Part shown: piece after piece, positions 43,248 to 51,610 of the stretch | Layout: every line of letters starts with the position of its first letter | Position numbering within the stretch: position 1 is the stretch's first letter | Source of the DNA: Hymenobacter sediminis | GTDB lineage: Bacteria > Bacteroidota > Bacteroidia > Cytophagales > Hymenobacteraceae | NCBI RefSeq assembly: GCF_003231285.1 | Contig: NZ_QKNS01000005.1 | Span: forward strand, 390,720-454,719 | Length of the DNA stretch: 64,000 nt | Direction of reading: 5' to 3' | Notes under the pieces: model-generated | What the model was told of the DNA's origin: nothing | Databases searched by the model: none | The model's input: the letters and a program-made list of their open reading frames with translations, nothing else | Position numbers and translations under genes: made by a program

Positions 43248-43362
43248 CGGAAAGACAAAGGTATGGCATTCAGTGTGGCTCCAAACGGTGCAGAGCCAGA
43301 TGGCCTCCTGCGGCGGGAGGCCTACCGCCAGTGGCGACTCAATACCCTACCCCTTGAAAAGC

Positions 43363-43399
43363 CAAAAGCCCTGTCTCCATTTCCGGAGCAGGGCTTTTG
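43363..43399 (-). terminator. Terminator after the small crystallin J1-annotated gene
   Basis: CAAAAGCCCTG (43363-43373) pairs with CAGGGCTTTTG (43389-43399), perfect over 11 bp, in the gap between the gene at 43431 and the ABC transporter start. Confidence 0.8.
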
Positions 43400-43430
43400 T
43401 GCGAGTTACCTCAAGTCAAGGACGAAAATC

Positions 43431-43790
43431 TTATTCGGCTTTGAACACGCCCACTACCTCAATTTGGCCTATGATGTGCTGGTTGAATTCAGCCAATTCT
43501 TCCGCCGGAACCCACAGTTCGTCATGTTCCCGGCCGCCGACATTCTGCACCGGAAACTGGTCGGCGTAGTCAGCTTCTACAGCAAAGCGGAGTACATAGC
43601 CTACGCCATAGTAAGGTACGTTCCAGTCGCGGGCAATTTGGGCAGCGTACTGTTCATTCAGGACCGGATAAAAGATAGGCTGCTCCGGCAGACGCGGCGG
43701 AAACGCCAGCCAACCCGAAGCCGCAATCAGGTCTAGTTCGGCTTGGTTTACGGGGCGGTAGAGTAGCCTGGCTGCTGGCTCGTGGCGCAT
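43431..43790 (-). CDS. Small conserved protein (ADP-ribosylation/crystallin J1-annotated family)
   Basis: A 119-residue soluble protein: LYRPVNQAELDLIAASGW, FPPRLPEQPIFYPVLNEQYA, QIARDWNV and the C-terminal NVGGREHDELWVPAEELAEF. This is a widespread small family in Bacteroidota and Proteobacteria that databases label ADP-ribosylation/crystallin J1, although it lacks the length and metal site of a true ADP-ribosylglycohydrolase. It looks like a compact alpha/beta domain and a toxin-like or ADP-ribosyl-binding role is speculative. The function is not established. Confidence 0.6.
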   Translation of the reverse strand: MRHEPAARLLYRPVNQAELDLIAASGWLAFPPRLPEQPIFYPVLNEQYAAQIARDWNVPYYGVGYVLRFAVEADYADQFPVQNVGGREHDELWVPAEELAEFNQHIIGQIEVVGVFKAE

Positions 43791-43885
43791 TCTGTTGGGG
43801 TGAAGTGATGGACGTGAACTGTGATGAGGTGAATGGGGCAGTTTTTCCGTGATTTTATCATCACATCACTTTATCACCTTAAAAA

Positions 43886-45769
43886 TTAAAACTCATGCAG
43901 GCGCTGGGCAATGTTCCAGCGTAGGGCCACGGAAGCCAGCACACCACCGTCGGCGGTGAAGTTGGGGGCTACGGGTCCGTCGAAGGTGCGGTGCCGGTAC
44001 ACCAGCTTGCCATCGAGCCAGAGGTTGTGGGCGGCTTGCCAGGTACCGGTCAGGTCGCCGTGGAAGAGATAGGAGGTGAGGCCAGCGCCTACTTTGTAGC
44101 CATACTCAGTGGGGCGAGTGTTGTAGGAGCGCAGCACGTTGTTGCCGTAGTTGGTAGGAGCGGAGTTAGACCCGGCCGGGTCGAGGCCCTGCTTCACCAG
44201 GAAACCTTTGGCTACCATATTCAGGCGGGGTAGGGGCTGATAGCTGGCAATGCCAATCAGTTCCCACAGGTTGGCACCCATGGGGTGGGCCAGGGGCTGA
44301 GCCGCGTGCTGGTAAGCGCGAAAGCGGTCCTCATGCTGGTAAGTGAAAGGACGGATGAAATTGAACTCGCCCTGCAGGTCGAAATTGCGGATACCTGCCA
44401 CGTTGAGGTATTTAGCTCCCAGCTGCACAGCCTGCTTGTTGGCCCACCAGCCGTTGCCATTCCGAATTTCGCTCAGCACAAACTCATCCAGAATCAGTTG
44501 GCCGTAGAGCTGCACCCGGTTCCGGATATTCCACTTAAAGTCAGCCCCAAGCAAGGCGTTGTCCTCGGAGCCGGCACTCTGCTCCACCGCCCGGTAGAAG
44601 ATGATGGGGTTCAGGTACTGTAGCTCCAACCCGCGGCGACGCTCTCGGTTTTCCGGAGTTTTATTGGGTCCTACATAGTCGGTCACCGTTTGATAGCCGC
44701 TATACATCACACTTTCGAACACGCCTACGTTCAGGTTAGGCTTGATATCGAAGCTCAGGTGATGGAAGGCTAAGTACTTGCGCTGGTAGTCCCGGTCAAG
44801 GGCCGGGTTATCGGCCACCATCTGGGCAAATAGGTTCTGGTAGTGAAACTTCCAGATGCGGGTGTTGATCTTCAGGAAGAGGTAGGGCGCCGCGTAATCC
44901 GACAAAATCAGGCTGCGGTAGCCGTTACCGATCTGGTTTCGGTCGTGGCCCAGCTGCAGGCTTACGTGCTTGCCGGCCGCATACGAGAGGTAGCCGCGTG
45001 CCGAGAGAAAATCATACTGGCCGGGCGTGTTCTTAAACGGCTTCCAGAACCCCTCATGTGCCACGGCACTGTCGCGAGCTATACGTTCCTGCACGTAGAG
45101 TGGCACGGCCATCTGGTTATCGGCCAAGAAGGTGTAGAAGCCCAGGCGCTTATCAATAGTGCCTTCTACCTGCACGCCGCGCGTGTTCAGGAAGCTGTAG
45201 CTCTTGCTGCCATCGGAGTTGCCTAAGCTCAGGGCCAACACCGGATTCACGCGCAGCGAGAAATCGGGCGTTTCAACGCTATAGAGGTCGGAGCGGCGCT
45301 CGTAGAAGTACTTGAGAATGGGTTGCTCGCGCAGATTGGTAGCTGAATCTAGGCGGGCATCGTGCCAATTGTCGCGCAGCAGGTAGCGGATGTTGAAACG
45401 GTCTTGGCGCGAGAGGCCGGCAGTAGAGTCTTGCAGCATACGCTCGGCCAACCGGGCTACATCGGCGCGGGTGTAAGGCCGGATACCTGTGTGCAGTCGC
45501 ACCAATGAATCGGCGCCGTGCAGAATGGCATAGCGGTCAATCAGCCGGTACACGTCGGCATCCAAGGGTACATAAGTAGTACCCATTGTAGATTTAGCCG
45601 GCTCATCGGAGTCTAGGTTCCAGGCGGCGGGCCGGTAGGGCTTGGGCGCCCCCGAGTAATCGAGCCAGGTGCCTTTGCCATCGGTGGGGCGGGTAGGGGT
45701 GTCCTGGGCCGCCGCGGAGGTAGCCAGCAGGCCGGTAAATGCCAGGAGTAGAAGGTAGGATTTTCTCAT
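43886..45769 (-). CDS. Outer-membrane protein, capsule Wzi / gliding RemB-like
   Basis: A 627-residue exported protein with signal peptide (MRKSYLLLLAFTGLLATSAAAQ). A helical N-terminal portion (about 70-140) precedes a barrel-like region with many short aromatic strands. GHDRNQIGNGYRSLILSDYAAPYLFLKINT (split across about 290-320) has the G-D-x-N-x-IG-G-x-RSL-LS-x-A pattern shared by capsule assembly Wzi proteins and the RemB gliding protein of Flavobacterium. Both are outer-membrane barrels concerned with surface polysaccharide or adhesins. The two families cannot be told apart from this view. It is divergent from the GNAT/upp pair. Confidence 0.65.
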   Translation of the reverse strand: MRKSYLLLLAFTGLLATSAAAQDTPTRPTDGKGTWLDYSGAPKPYRPAAWNLDSDEPAKSTMGTTYVPLDADVYRLIDRYAILHGADSLVRLHTGIRPYTRADVARLAERMLQDSTAGLSRQDRFNIRYLLRDNWHDARLDSATNLREQPILKYFYERRSDLYSVETPDFSLRVNPVLALSLGNSDGSKSYSFLNTRGVQVEGTIDKRLGFYTFLADNQMAVPLYVQERIARDSAVAHEGFWKPFKNTPGQYDFLSARGYLSYAAGKHVSLQLGHDRNQIGNGYRSLILSDYAAPYLFLKINTRIWKFHYQNLFAQMVADNPALDRDYQRKYLAFHHLSFDIKPNLNVGVFESVMYSGYQTVTDYVGPNKTPENRERRRGLELQYLNPIIFYRAVEQSAGSEDNALLGADFKWNIRNRVQLYGQLILDEFVLSEIRNGNGWWANKQAVQLGAKYLNVAGIRNFDLQGEFNFIRPFTYQHEDRFRAYQHAAQPLAHPMGANLWELIGIASYQPLPRLNMVAKGFLVKQGLDPAGSNSAPTNYGNNVLRSYNTRPTEYGYKVGAGLTSYLFHGDLTGTWQAAHNLWLDGKLVYRHRTFDGPVAPNFTADGGVLASVALRWNIAQRLHEF

Positions 45770-45877
45770 AAGCAGAGCCGTTTACGCCGGGGCTGGCGCT
45801 CGGGTGGGCAAACCTACGGAGTTTGCGCAGCATTGGACGCGGTAGCACGGGGTATAACGCCGCAAGTTACGCTGCAG

Positions 45878-45885
45878 TACCTTTG
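45878..45885 (+). promoter_or_regulatory. -7 promoter element TACCTTTG immediately before the GNAT gene
   Basis: The TAnnTTTG element ends only four bases (CCCT) before the ATG at 45890. With the usual 5-7-base distance to the transcription start, the mRNA would begin at or inside the start codon. Confidence 0.6.
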
Positions 45886-45889
45886 CCCT

Positions 45890-46852
45890 ATGCCCACGCG
45901 TTTGCTCCGCTACCCTGAAATTGACCTTGCCGCCTGGGATGCTTGCGTTGGTTCGGCCCGGCAGGTGGTGCCCTATGCCTGCTCGTGGTGGCTGCAGGCT
46001 ACAGCCGGCCGCTGGGATGCACTGGTAGTGCTAGAGGAAGGCACCGGCCGTTACCTAGCTGTGTGGCCGCTACCCGCAAAGCGCCGGCCCTGGGGTAAGG
46101 AAATCTATCAGCCTCCTTTCACCCAGCAACTGGGCCTCCTGACACGCGATGAGTATGGTGAGTCAGTCTTGCAGATACTGGATGCAGTGAGGCTGCTGCC
46201 GCGCTACCCCCGCTTCTATACTCAACTCAACGATGGGAATGAAGTAGCGTATTCTTCCGCGCTGCAACCAGCCTCGGGCATTGTAGTTGACAAACGCCAA
46301 ACCTACCATCTGCCCCTGACAAAACCTTACGAGCAGCTTCAGGCTGCTTACGCTCCCGATTACCGCCGCCGCCTGCGCCTCAACGGAGCGGTCCCTACCC
46401 CCCTGGTAGTTCAGAAAGTTGGCGCGGCGGAACCTCTGCTGCGGCTGTTTCAGGAAACCAAAGGCCCGGAAGCCGGCTTGCGGCATCAACACTACACTAA
46501 GCTGCGCCGCCTTGTAACCGTTATGCAGGAGCGCCAGATGCTGGAAATTCTGGAGGTTCGAGAGCCTGGCACGGAGGTGCTACTAGCTGGGGCACTGTTT
46601 GTGCGCTACCGTACGCGGTTGATTTATCTGTTTGCGGCGGCTTCTTTGGAAGGGAAAAAGGCAGCAGCTCCATTGCTCTTACTCGACGACGTGATTCAGC
46701 GTCATGCGGGTACGCCTGGACTGATTCTGGATTTTGAAGGCGGCATGATACCGTCAATTGCCCGTTTTTTCGCCAATTTCGGGGCCGAGCCCGTACCCTA
46801 CGCGGCCTTATCGTTCACCCAACGCCCTTGGTATCTGAAATGGATGCGCTGA
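45890..46852 (+). CDS. FemAB/GNAT-type N-acyltransferase-like protein
   Basis: A 320-residue protein with the double-GNAT layout of FemAB-like enzymes: WDACVGSARQVVPYACSWWLQA near the N terminus, SPDYRRRLRLN-like region (YAPDYRRRLRLNGA, about 150-163), and the second half with LAGALFVRYRTRLIYLFAAAS and LDFEGGMIPSIARFFANFGAEP. That last motif (D-F-E-G-x-IPSI-x-FF-x-FGA) is typical of the Bacteroidota family annotated as GNAT N-acetyltransferase. The substrate is unknown. I start at ATG 45890, which may be leaderless. The 3' end overlaps upp by 13 bases. Confidence 0.7.
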   Translation: MPTRLLRYPEIDLAAWDACVGSARQVVPYACSWWLQATAGRWDALVVLEEGTGRYLAVWPLPAKRRPWGKEIYQPPFTQQLGLLTRDEYGESVLQILDAVRLLPRYPRFYTQLNDGNEVAYSSALQPASGIVVDKRQTYHLPLTKPYEQLQAAYAPDYRRRLRLNGAVPTPLVVQKVGAAEPLLRLFQETKGPEAGLRHQHYTKLRRLVTVMQERQMLEILEVREPGTEVLLAGALFVRYRTRLIYLFAAASLEGKKAAAPLLLLDDVIQRHAGTPGLILDFEGGMIPSIARFFANFGAEPVPYAALSFTQRPWYLKWMR

Positions 46853-47553
46853 CGCCCCCTTCCACCGATTCTTCTGCTACTGCTGCCTCGGCCGCTACCT
46901 CCGACCTCAGCCGCGTGCATGTGGTGTGCGCCGAGCCTTCCGTTGCCAACCACTTCTTGGCTGAACTGCGCGACGTGACGGTGCAGCAGGACTCCCTGCG
47001 CTTCCGCCGCAACCTACAGCGCCTCGGCGAAATTATTGCTTACCGCATCAGCTCCCACCTCAGCTACACCGACCAGACCGTGCGTACTCCGCTCGGCGAA
47101 TCCAGCGGCAAACTCCTCCACGATTTTCCGGTGCTGGCCACCGTGCTGCGGGCCGGCCTGCCGTTTCACCAAGGGTTCCTCAACTACTTCGACCAGTCGC
47201 CTTCTGCCTTCGCCGCCGCTTACCGCATTGAGGGCACGGCCCAGGTGCAAGTGCAAGTAGATTACCTCTCGGCCCCCAGCCTCGATGAGCGGGTGCTCAT
47301 TCTGGCTGACCCTATGCTGGCTTCTGGCAAGTCGCTGGTGCAAACGTATCGGGCTATGCTCCGCTTCGGTACGCCTCGTCAAGTACATATTGCCGCCGTT
47401 ATTGCCTCGCCGCAGGGGGTAGAGTACGTGACCCGCGAAATTCCTGAGGCTACCCTCTGGGTTGCCGCCATCGACCAGGGCCTTAACGAGCAAGCCTACA
47501 TTATCCCGGGCCTCGGCGACGCCGGCGACCTGTCGTATGGCAGCAAACTGTAG
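46840..47553 (+). CDS. upp: Uracil phosphoribosyltransferase
   Basis: Pyrimidine salvage enzyme that makes UMP from uracil and PRPP. The 237 residues include the PRPP-binding loop LILADPMLASGKSLV, the uracil-binding C terminus YIIPGLGDAGDLSYG, and RTPLGESSGKLL near the middle. An N-terminal extension of about 25 Ser/Thr/Ala residues precedes the conserved start LSRVHVV. Translation begins at ATG 46840, inside the last codons of the GNAT-like gene, which implies translational coupling. The family usually has about 210 residues, so the extension is notable. Confidence 0.92.
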   Translation: MDALTPPSTDSSATAASAATSDLSRVHVVCAEPSVANHFLAELRDVTVQQDSLRFRRNLQRLGEIIAYRISSHLSYTDQTVRTPLGESSGKLLHDFPVLATVLRAGLPFHQGFLNYFDQSPSAFAAAYRIEGTAQVQVQVDYLSAPSLDERVLILADPMLASGKSLVQTYRAMLRFGTPRQVHIAAVIASPQGVEYVTREIPEATLWVAAIDQGLNEQAYIIPGLGDAGDLSYGSKL

Positions 47554-47674
47554 GGCTGTCAGCGACTTTTGATAGCGAATCCGTAACGCTCCGAAAACCT
47601 CCCAGTGGTGTAAACCTGTTATCTTCACAGGTGCCTGCTGGCACGTTTCTTTTCTCGCCTACCTGTTTTCAACC

Positions 47675-48133
47675 GTGTTACCTGCCCTGCTCAAATACGC
47701 CTCCGTTTTTGCCATTGGCATGTTTAAGTTCGTGGCTGCACCCATTGCCGGGGTAGCGGCAGGTTTGCCGGTGGTCCTGATCTGGAGTTTGTCGGTGGCG
47801 GGAATGATGACGACGGTAGTTCTGATTTCGGGCTTGGGCCGGAGCTGGGCCCTGCACCAGCGGCGCAGGCGCGAGGAGAAAGGCAAACCCCTGTTCAGCC
47901 GCCGCAGCCGGACCGTGGTGAGCATCTATCGGCGCTTTGGCATGGTAGGCATTGCGTTCCTGACGCCCATTCTGTTTAGCCCGGTAGGCGGAACCGTTAT
48001 TGCCACCCAATTGCACGTACCCCGCTGGCGCATTATGCTGCACATGCTCTGGAGCGCGGCTTTATGGGGCATCACCTTCACACTGCTAGCCGTTAAGTTC
48101 AGTCACCTTCCCATCTTCGACCACTATCGGTGA
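47675..48133 (+). CDS. Small integral membrane protein
   Basis: A 152-residue protein with three or four hydrophobic segments (about 8-30, 33-55, 88-104, 122-145) and a basic cytoplasmic loop (HQRRRREEKGKPLFSRRSRTV, about 61-80). The segment GMVGIAFLTPILFSPVGGTVIA recalls SNARE-associated/DedA-like or small multidrug-export proteins, but no diagnostic motif is present. The start is GTG 47675, because the first ATG in frame (47720) would cut the first membrane helix. It converges with the DEAD-box gene across a terminator. Confidence 0.6.
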   Translation: MLPALLKYASVFAIGMFKFVAAPIAGVAAGLPVVLIWSLSVAGMMTTVVLISGLGRSWALHQRRRREEKGKPLFSRRSRTVVSIYRRFGMVGIAFLTPILFSPVGGTVIATQLHVPRWRIMLHMLWSAALWGITFTLLAVKFSHLPIFDHYR

Positions 48134-48217
48134 GTTGGTAACTGAGCGAAGAGCGAGAGGAGAGAGGGCTAGAAAAAATATTTTTCCCCGGCTCACTTCC
48201 TACCCCCTTGATACAGC

Positions 48218-48253
48218 AAAAGCCCCTACTTCCAAATAAGGAAGTAGGGGCTT
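48218..48253. terminator. Bidirectional terminator, membrane protein and helicase genes
   Basis: AAGCCCCTACTTCC pairs perfectly with GGAAGTAGGGGCTT (14 bp) around AAATAA between two convergent genes; A and T runs flank it. Confidence 0.85.
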
Positions 48254-48313
48254 GTCGTTTGTTAGAAGCAAGGACGAATAACCTCATTGAGCCCATCCAT
48301 CCTGCCCACTTCA

Positions 48314-49744
48314 CTACCGCTTCCGCCGGTGCTCGGCGCGACCTTTGGCCGCCTTGGCCGCTTTGGCGGCGGGGGAGGAGGCCTTGCCTTTAGAAGGGTT
48401 GACTTTTTTGCCTTTCTGGCTGCGGTTAGGGCCGGCTACAAACTCGCGTCCGGTGCGCTTGTCAATCGTTACGCCGGGCTTGATCCACTCCTTGCGCTCA
48501 TGGAAAGCACCTTGGAAGGTCGGGTCCTCGCGTTTGCGGCGCTCATCTTTCTCGCGGTCCATGCTCTGTTGCTCATCAAAGCTGGTCTTAGCAACCTCTA
48601 CCTCCGGCGGGAGGGGTAGCACCGGAATCTGCTGCCGGATCAGCTCCTCAATGCGGTGCATGTGGTGCATTTCCGCTTCGTTGGCGAAGGTGATGGCCGC
48701 GCCGGTGTGCTGGGCCCGGCCCGTACGGCCAATGCGGTGCACGTAGTCGTCGTACACCAGCGGCACATCGAAGTTGATTACGTGCGAAACCTGGGGCACG
48801 TCAATGCCGCGGGCTGCTACGTCGGTAGCTACCAGAAACCGCACCTCGCCGGCTTTGAAGGCTTCCATGGCGTTGATGCGCACGTTCTGGCCCTTGTTGC
48901 CGTGTATGGCCCGCACCTCGCCGTGCGCTTTGCGCTGTAGAAAGCTGGCTACGTTTTCAGCATGCTCCTTGGTGCGGGTGAAAATCATAACCCGGTGGAA
49001 CGTATCCCAGTCCAGGAACAGGTATTCCAGCAAGTTGATTTTGGTGACCAAGTTCGGCACCTCGTACAGACTTTGGCTTACGTTTTGGGCCGAGGTAGCA
49101 GCCGGCGTAACCTCTACCCGCACCGGAAACTCCAGGAATTCTTCGCTCAGGGTGGTTACTTTCTCGGGCATCGTGGCCGAGAACAAAATGTTCTGACGCT
49201 TGCGCGGAATTACTTCCAGAATGCGCCGGATCTGGGGCATAAAGCCCATATCCATCATTTTATCGGCCTCATCCAGCACCAGCGTCTTCAACTCTTTTAG
49301 CACCAGGTCACCCTTCAAGTATAGCTCCATGAGGCGGCCAGGGGTAGCAATCAGAATATCCACGCCTTTGGCAATGGTTTCAATCTGGGTTTTCGGGCCC
49401 AAGCCGCCATAGATAGCGAAGATGCGCAGGTCGGTGTACTTGGCTAGGCGCTGTAGGTGAGTTTCCAGCTGCATGGCCAGCTCCCGGGTAGGAGCCAGCA
49501 CCAAGGCCCGCGGATAAATACCTTGGGCATACTTTACCTTCATGAGCAAGGGTAGGCCGAAAGCGGCGGTTTTACCTGTCCCGGTCTGGGCAATGCCCAG
49601 CACGTCGTGGCCAGCCAGCAGCAGCGGAATAGTCTGCTCCTGCACGGGGGTAGGCTGCTCGAAACCGGCCTCCTCCACGGCCATCAGGAGTTGTTTGTTG
49701 AGCTTGAAATCGGCGAAGGACAGCGGCTGGGGCGTCTCAGACAT
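48314..49744 (-). CDS. DEAD-box ATP-dependent RNA helicase
   Basis: A 476-residue RNA helicase with all family motifs: Q motif (LSFADFKLNKQLL, TPVQEQTIP), Walker A AQTGTGKT, PTRELA, Walker B LDEADKM (DEAD), SAT, and in the second domain IFTRTK, ATDVAARGID and HRIGRTGRA. A basic C-terminal tail of about 90 residues (KKVNPSKGKASSPAAKAAKA) should bind RNA. It resembles RhlE/CsdA-type proteins that help ribosome assembly and mRNA decay in the cytoplasm. The start at MSETPQPL (49744) is 22 bases from a minus-strand TACCTTTG box. A longer in-frame ATG at 49807 is upstream of that box. Confidence 0.93.
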   Translation of the reverse strand: MSETPQPLSFADFKLNKQLLMAVEEAGFEQPTPVQEQTIPLLLAGHDVLGIAQTGTGKTAAFGLPLLMKVKYAQGIYPRALVLAPTRELAMQLETHLQRLAKYTDLRIFAIYGGLGPKTQIETIAKGVDILIATPGRLMELYLKGDLVLKELKTLVLDEADKMMDMGFMPQIRRILEVIPRKRQNILFSATMPEKVTTLSEEFLEFPVRVEVTPAATSAQNVSQSLYEVPNLVTKINLLEYLFLDWDTFHRVMIFTRTKEHAENVASFLQRKAHGEVRAIHGNKGQNVRINAMEAFKAGEVRFLVATDVAARGIDVPQVSHVINFDVPLVYDDYVHRIGRTGRAQHTGAAITFANEAEMHHMHRIEELIRQQIPVLPLPPEVEVAKTSFDEQQSMDREKDERRKREDPTFQGAFHERKEWIKPGVTIDKRTGREFVAGPNRSQKGKKVNPSKGKASSPAAKAAKAAKGRAEHRRKR

Positions 49745-49766
49745 GGCAAAAGCGTATTGTAAACCA

Positions 49767-49774
49767 CAAAGGTA
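49767..49774 (-). promoter_or_regulatory. -7 promoter element TACCTTTG for the DEAD-box helicase
   Basis: Minus-strand TACCTTTG lies 22 bases before the ATG at 49744. This supports the shorter start, because the alternative upstream ATG would lie outside the transcript. Confidence 0.6.
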
Positions 49775-49914
49775 CGGGGAATACAGGCAGCTCGCGGCGA
49801 GCAGCAAGGATGTAACGTCTGATCAGGGCCTGAAAATCAGGCGAAATGCAACCAGCTTTGCTCTCAGCCTACCAGATAGTTATCCTCGCTGTTAGAAAAA
49901 AACTCGGTCAAATA

Positions 49915-49945
49915 TTTGCAAATAACCTGCCGCCCGCTACTTTTG
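49915..49945 (+). promoter_or_regulatory. Promoter of tRNA-His (TTTG-N19-TACTTTTG)
   Basis: A -33 TTTG (49915-49918) and a -7 TACTTTTG (49938-49945) are separated by 19 bases, a full match to the Bacteroidota promoter consensus. The tRNA begins 20 bases further on. Confidence 0.8.
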
Positions 49946-49965
49946 TGGCTCCAATACTCAACACG

Positions 49966-50039
<74 letters not shown>

Positions 50040-50045
50040 CACCTC

Positions 50046-50079
50046 GAAAGGCCTCAGACGTAACGTATGAGGCCTTTTT
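50046..50079 (+). terminator. Terminator of tRNA-His
   Basis: AAAGGCCTCA (50047-50056) pairs with TGAGGCCTTT, followed by a T run, just after the tRNA. Confidence 0.85.
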
Positions 50080-50196
50080 CTTTGCCCCTGCTGGTCCATT
50101 TTTACTCTTTTTCGGCTCCGTTCGGAAGGATTTGGGCTTCCGCTGTGTTGCGGGGCAGTAATAATAGAACATGAACCACTTTTCCCCCTCTGATCT

Positions 50197-51132
50197 ATGA
50201 GTCTGGTTGTTATCGGCACAGTGGCCTTCGACGCCCTGGAAACGCCCTTCGGCAAAACCGACAAAATTGTAGGCGGCGCTGCTACCTACATCGGCCTGTC
50301 GGCCTCCTATTCCGTGAAACCGGTAAAGGTTGTAGCGGTAGTAGGCGACGATTTTCCGCAGTCGGATATTCTGCTGCTTCAGGAGCACGGCGTAGATACC
50401 GAAGGCCTGCAGATCAAGCAAGGGGAGAAGTCCTTCTTCTGGTCGGGCAAGTACGCTAACGACCTTAACTCGCGCGAAACGTTGGTAACGGAGCTAAACG
50501 TGCTGGCTGATTTCGACCCCATCATTCCTGATTCTTACCAGGATTGCAAATACCTGATGCTGGGTAACCTCACGCCCCAGATTCAGCGGCTGGTAATTCA
50601 GCGCCTCATTAACCGTCCTAAGCTCATTGTAATGGACACAATGAATTTCTGGATGGATGTGGCCTTGGATGAGCTGAAAACTACCATCGAAATGGTGGAT
50701 GTGCTCAGCATCAATGACGAAGAAGCCCGGCAGCTTTCCGGCCAGCACTCATTGGTGAAAGCAGCCAAAATCATCATGGCGATGGGGCCGAAGTACCTCA
50801 TCATCAAGAAAGGGGAGCACGGCGCCCTGCTATTCCACAAGAACAAAGTATTCTATGCACCCGCTTTGCCCTTGGAGGAAGTATTTGACCCCACCGGCGC
50901 CGGCGACACCTTTGCGGGTGGCTTCATTGGCTACCTCGCCGCTACCGACGATATCAGCTTCGAGAACATGAAGCGCGCCGTCATTCACGGCTCGGCCATG
51001 GCTTCTTTCTGCGTAGAGAAGTTCGGAACGGAGCGTCTGCTGAACCTGACTCAGGATGAAATTGAAGCTCGTGAGCAGCAGTTTGCCGACTTGGTAGCGG
51101 TAGTGCCCGCTACTGCCGTGCAAAACGTGTAA
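50197..51132 (+). CDS. PfkB/ribokinase-family sugar or nucleoside kinase
   Basis: A 311-residue cytoplasmic carbohydrate kinase. The N-terminal GTVAFDALETPFG and GGAATYIGLSAS regions shape the sugar site. The C-terminal DPTGAGDTFAGGFIG (231-245) contains the anion hole and the catalytic base Asp237. The GGAATYIGLSAS start and overall layout match the PfkB proteins of Bacteroidota annotated as sugar kinases; the natural substrate is not defined by the sequence. It follows tRNA-His on the same strand and has its own downstream hairpin. Confidence 0.85.
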   Translation: MSLVVIGTVAFDALETPFGKTDKIVGGAATYIGLSASYSVKPVKVVAVVGDDFPQSDILLLQEHGVDTEGLQIKQGEKSFFWSGKYANDLNSRETLVTELNVLADFDPIIPDSYQDCKYLMLGNLTPQIQRLVIQRLINRPKLIVMDTMNFWMDVALDELKTTIEMVDVLSINDEEARQLSGQHSLVKAAKIIMAMGPKYLIIKKGEHGALLFHKNKVFYAPALPLEEVFDPTGAGDTFAGGFIGYLAATDDISFENMKRAVIHGSAMASFCVEKFGTERLLNLTQDEIEAREQQFADLVAVVPATAVQNV

Positions 51133-51152
51133 GTTTTCCGGCGTTCTGCGGA

Positions 51153-51197
51153 AGGGCCTTTGCCTCTGAGCTTTTTCAGAGGCAAGGGCCCTTTCTT
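51153..51197 (+). terminator. Terminator of the PfkB kinase
   Basis: TGCCTCTGA (51161-51169) pairs with TCAGAGGCA (51176-51184), extended by the flanking AGGGCC/GGCCCT, and is followed by TTTCTTTTT. Confidence 0.85.
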
Positions 51198-51265
51198 TTT
51201 GGCAACCTTGTAGAAAGCTACGGGGTAAAAGAGAATACATTTCTCATCCTTAAGCCTCTACTGCC

Positions 51266-51535
51266 ATGTCTAAGCATAAAAAAGATTCTCCGATTTCGAA
51301 TCAAAAAAGCGACTCGGTTATGGGCCCCGATGCCTTGCAACATGCACCTTCGGTTGACCCCGATACGCGGGGTAGTGGCACGCACGTACAGAACGACAAC
51401 CAAAACGGCCTAAACCAAGCCGGCAACCATACCCGAAACAATGCCCCCGGCGGCGGCGATAGTGAACAGCAGCGTACTTCGCAGGCTAACAAGCCCCGGC
51501 ACAACCCAAACCCAAGCCAGCAGAAACTTAAGTAG
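51266..51535 (+). CDS. Small hydrophilic disordered protein
   Basis: An 89-residue protein almost free of hydrophobic residues and rich in Asn, Gln, Gly, Pro, Lys and His (NDNQNGLNQAGNHTRNN, NKPRHNPNPSQQKLK). It has no signal peptide or domain. The composition is like that of stress-induced disordered proteins in plants and bacteria, but no specific family is recognised. The start follows GCC before ATG at 51266, and a strong terminator lies 14 bases after the stop, so it is probably a genuine single-gene unit. Confidence 0.6.
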   Translation: MSKHKKDSPISNQKSDSVMGPDALQHAPSVDPDTRGSGTHVQNDNQNGLNQAGNHTRNNAPGGGDSEQQRTSQANKPRHNPNPSQQKLK

Positions 51536-51549
51536 ATTGCCCTCCCCAC

Positions 51550-51588
51550 AAAAAAGCCCTTCTGATTTTCTTCAGAAGGGCTTTTTTT
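51550..51588. terminator. Bidirectional terminator after the small disordered-protein gene
   Basis: AAAAAAGCCCTTCTGA pairs perfectly with TCAGAAGGGCTTTTTT (16 bp) between two convergent genes. Confidence 0.9.
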
Positions 51589-51610
51589 GGATATGACTCG
51601 TTTGAAAAAG

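Noticed and set aside
42846..43736. 296-codon plus-strand frame across the ABC transporter start and the crystallin J1-annotated gene
   Set aside because: Antisense to two well-supported genes and to a terminator between them; composition is that of a shadow frame.
43431..43790. Toxin or antitoxin function for the small crystallin J1-annotated protein
   Set aside because: It is a single gene with its own terminator and no partner. The family name alone is not evidence.
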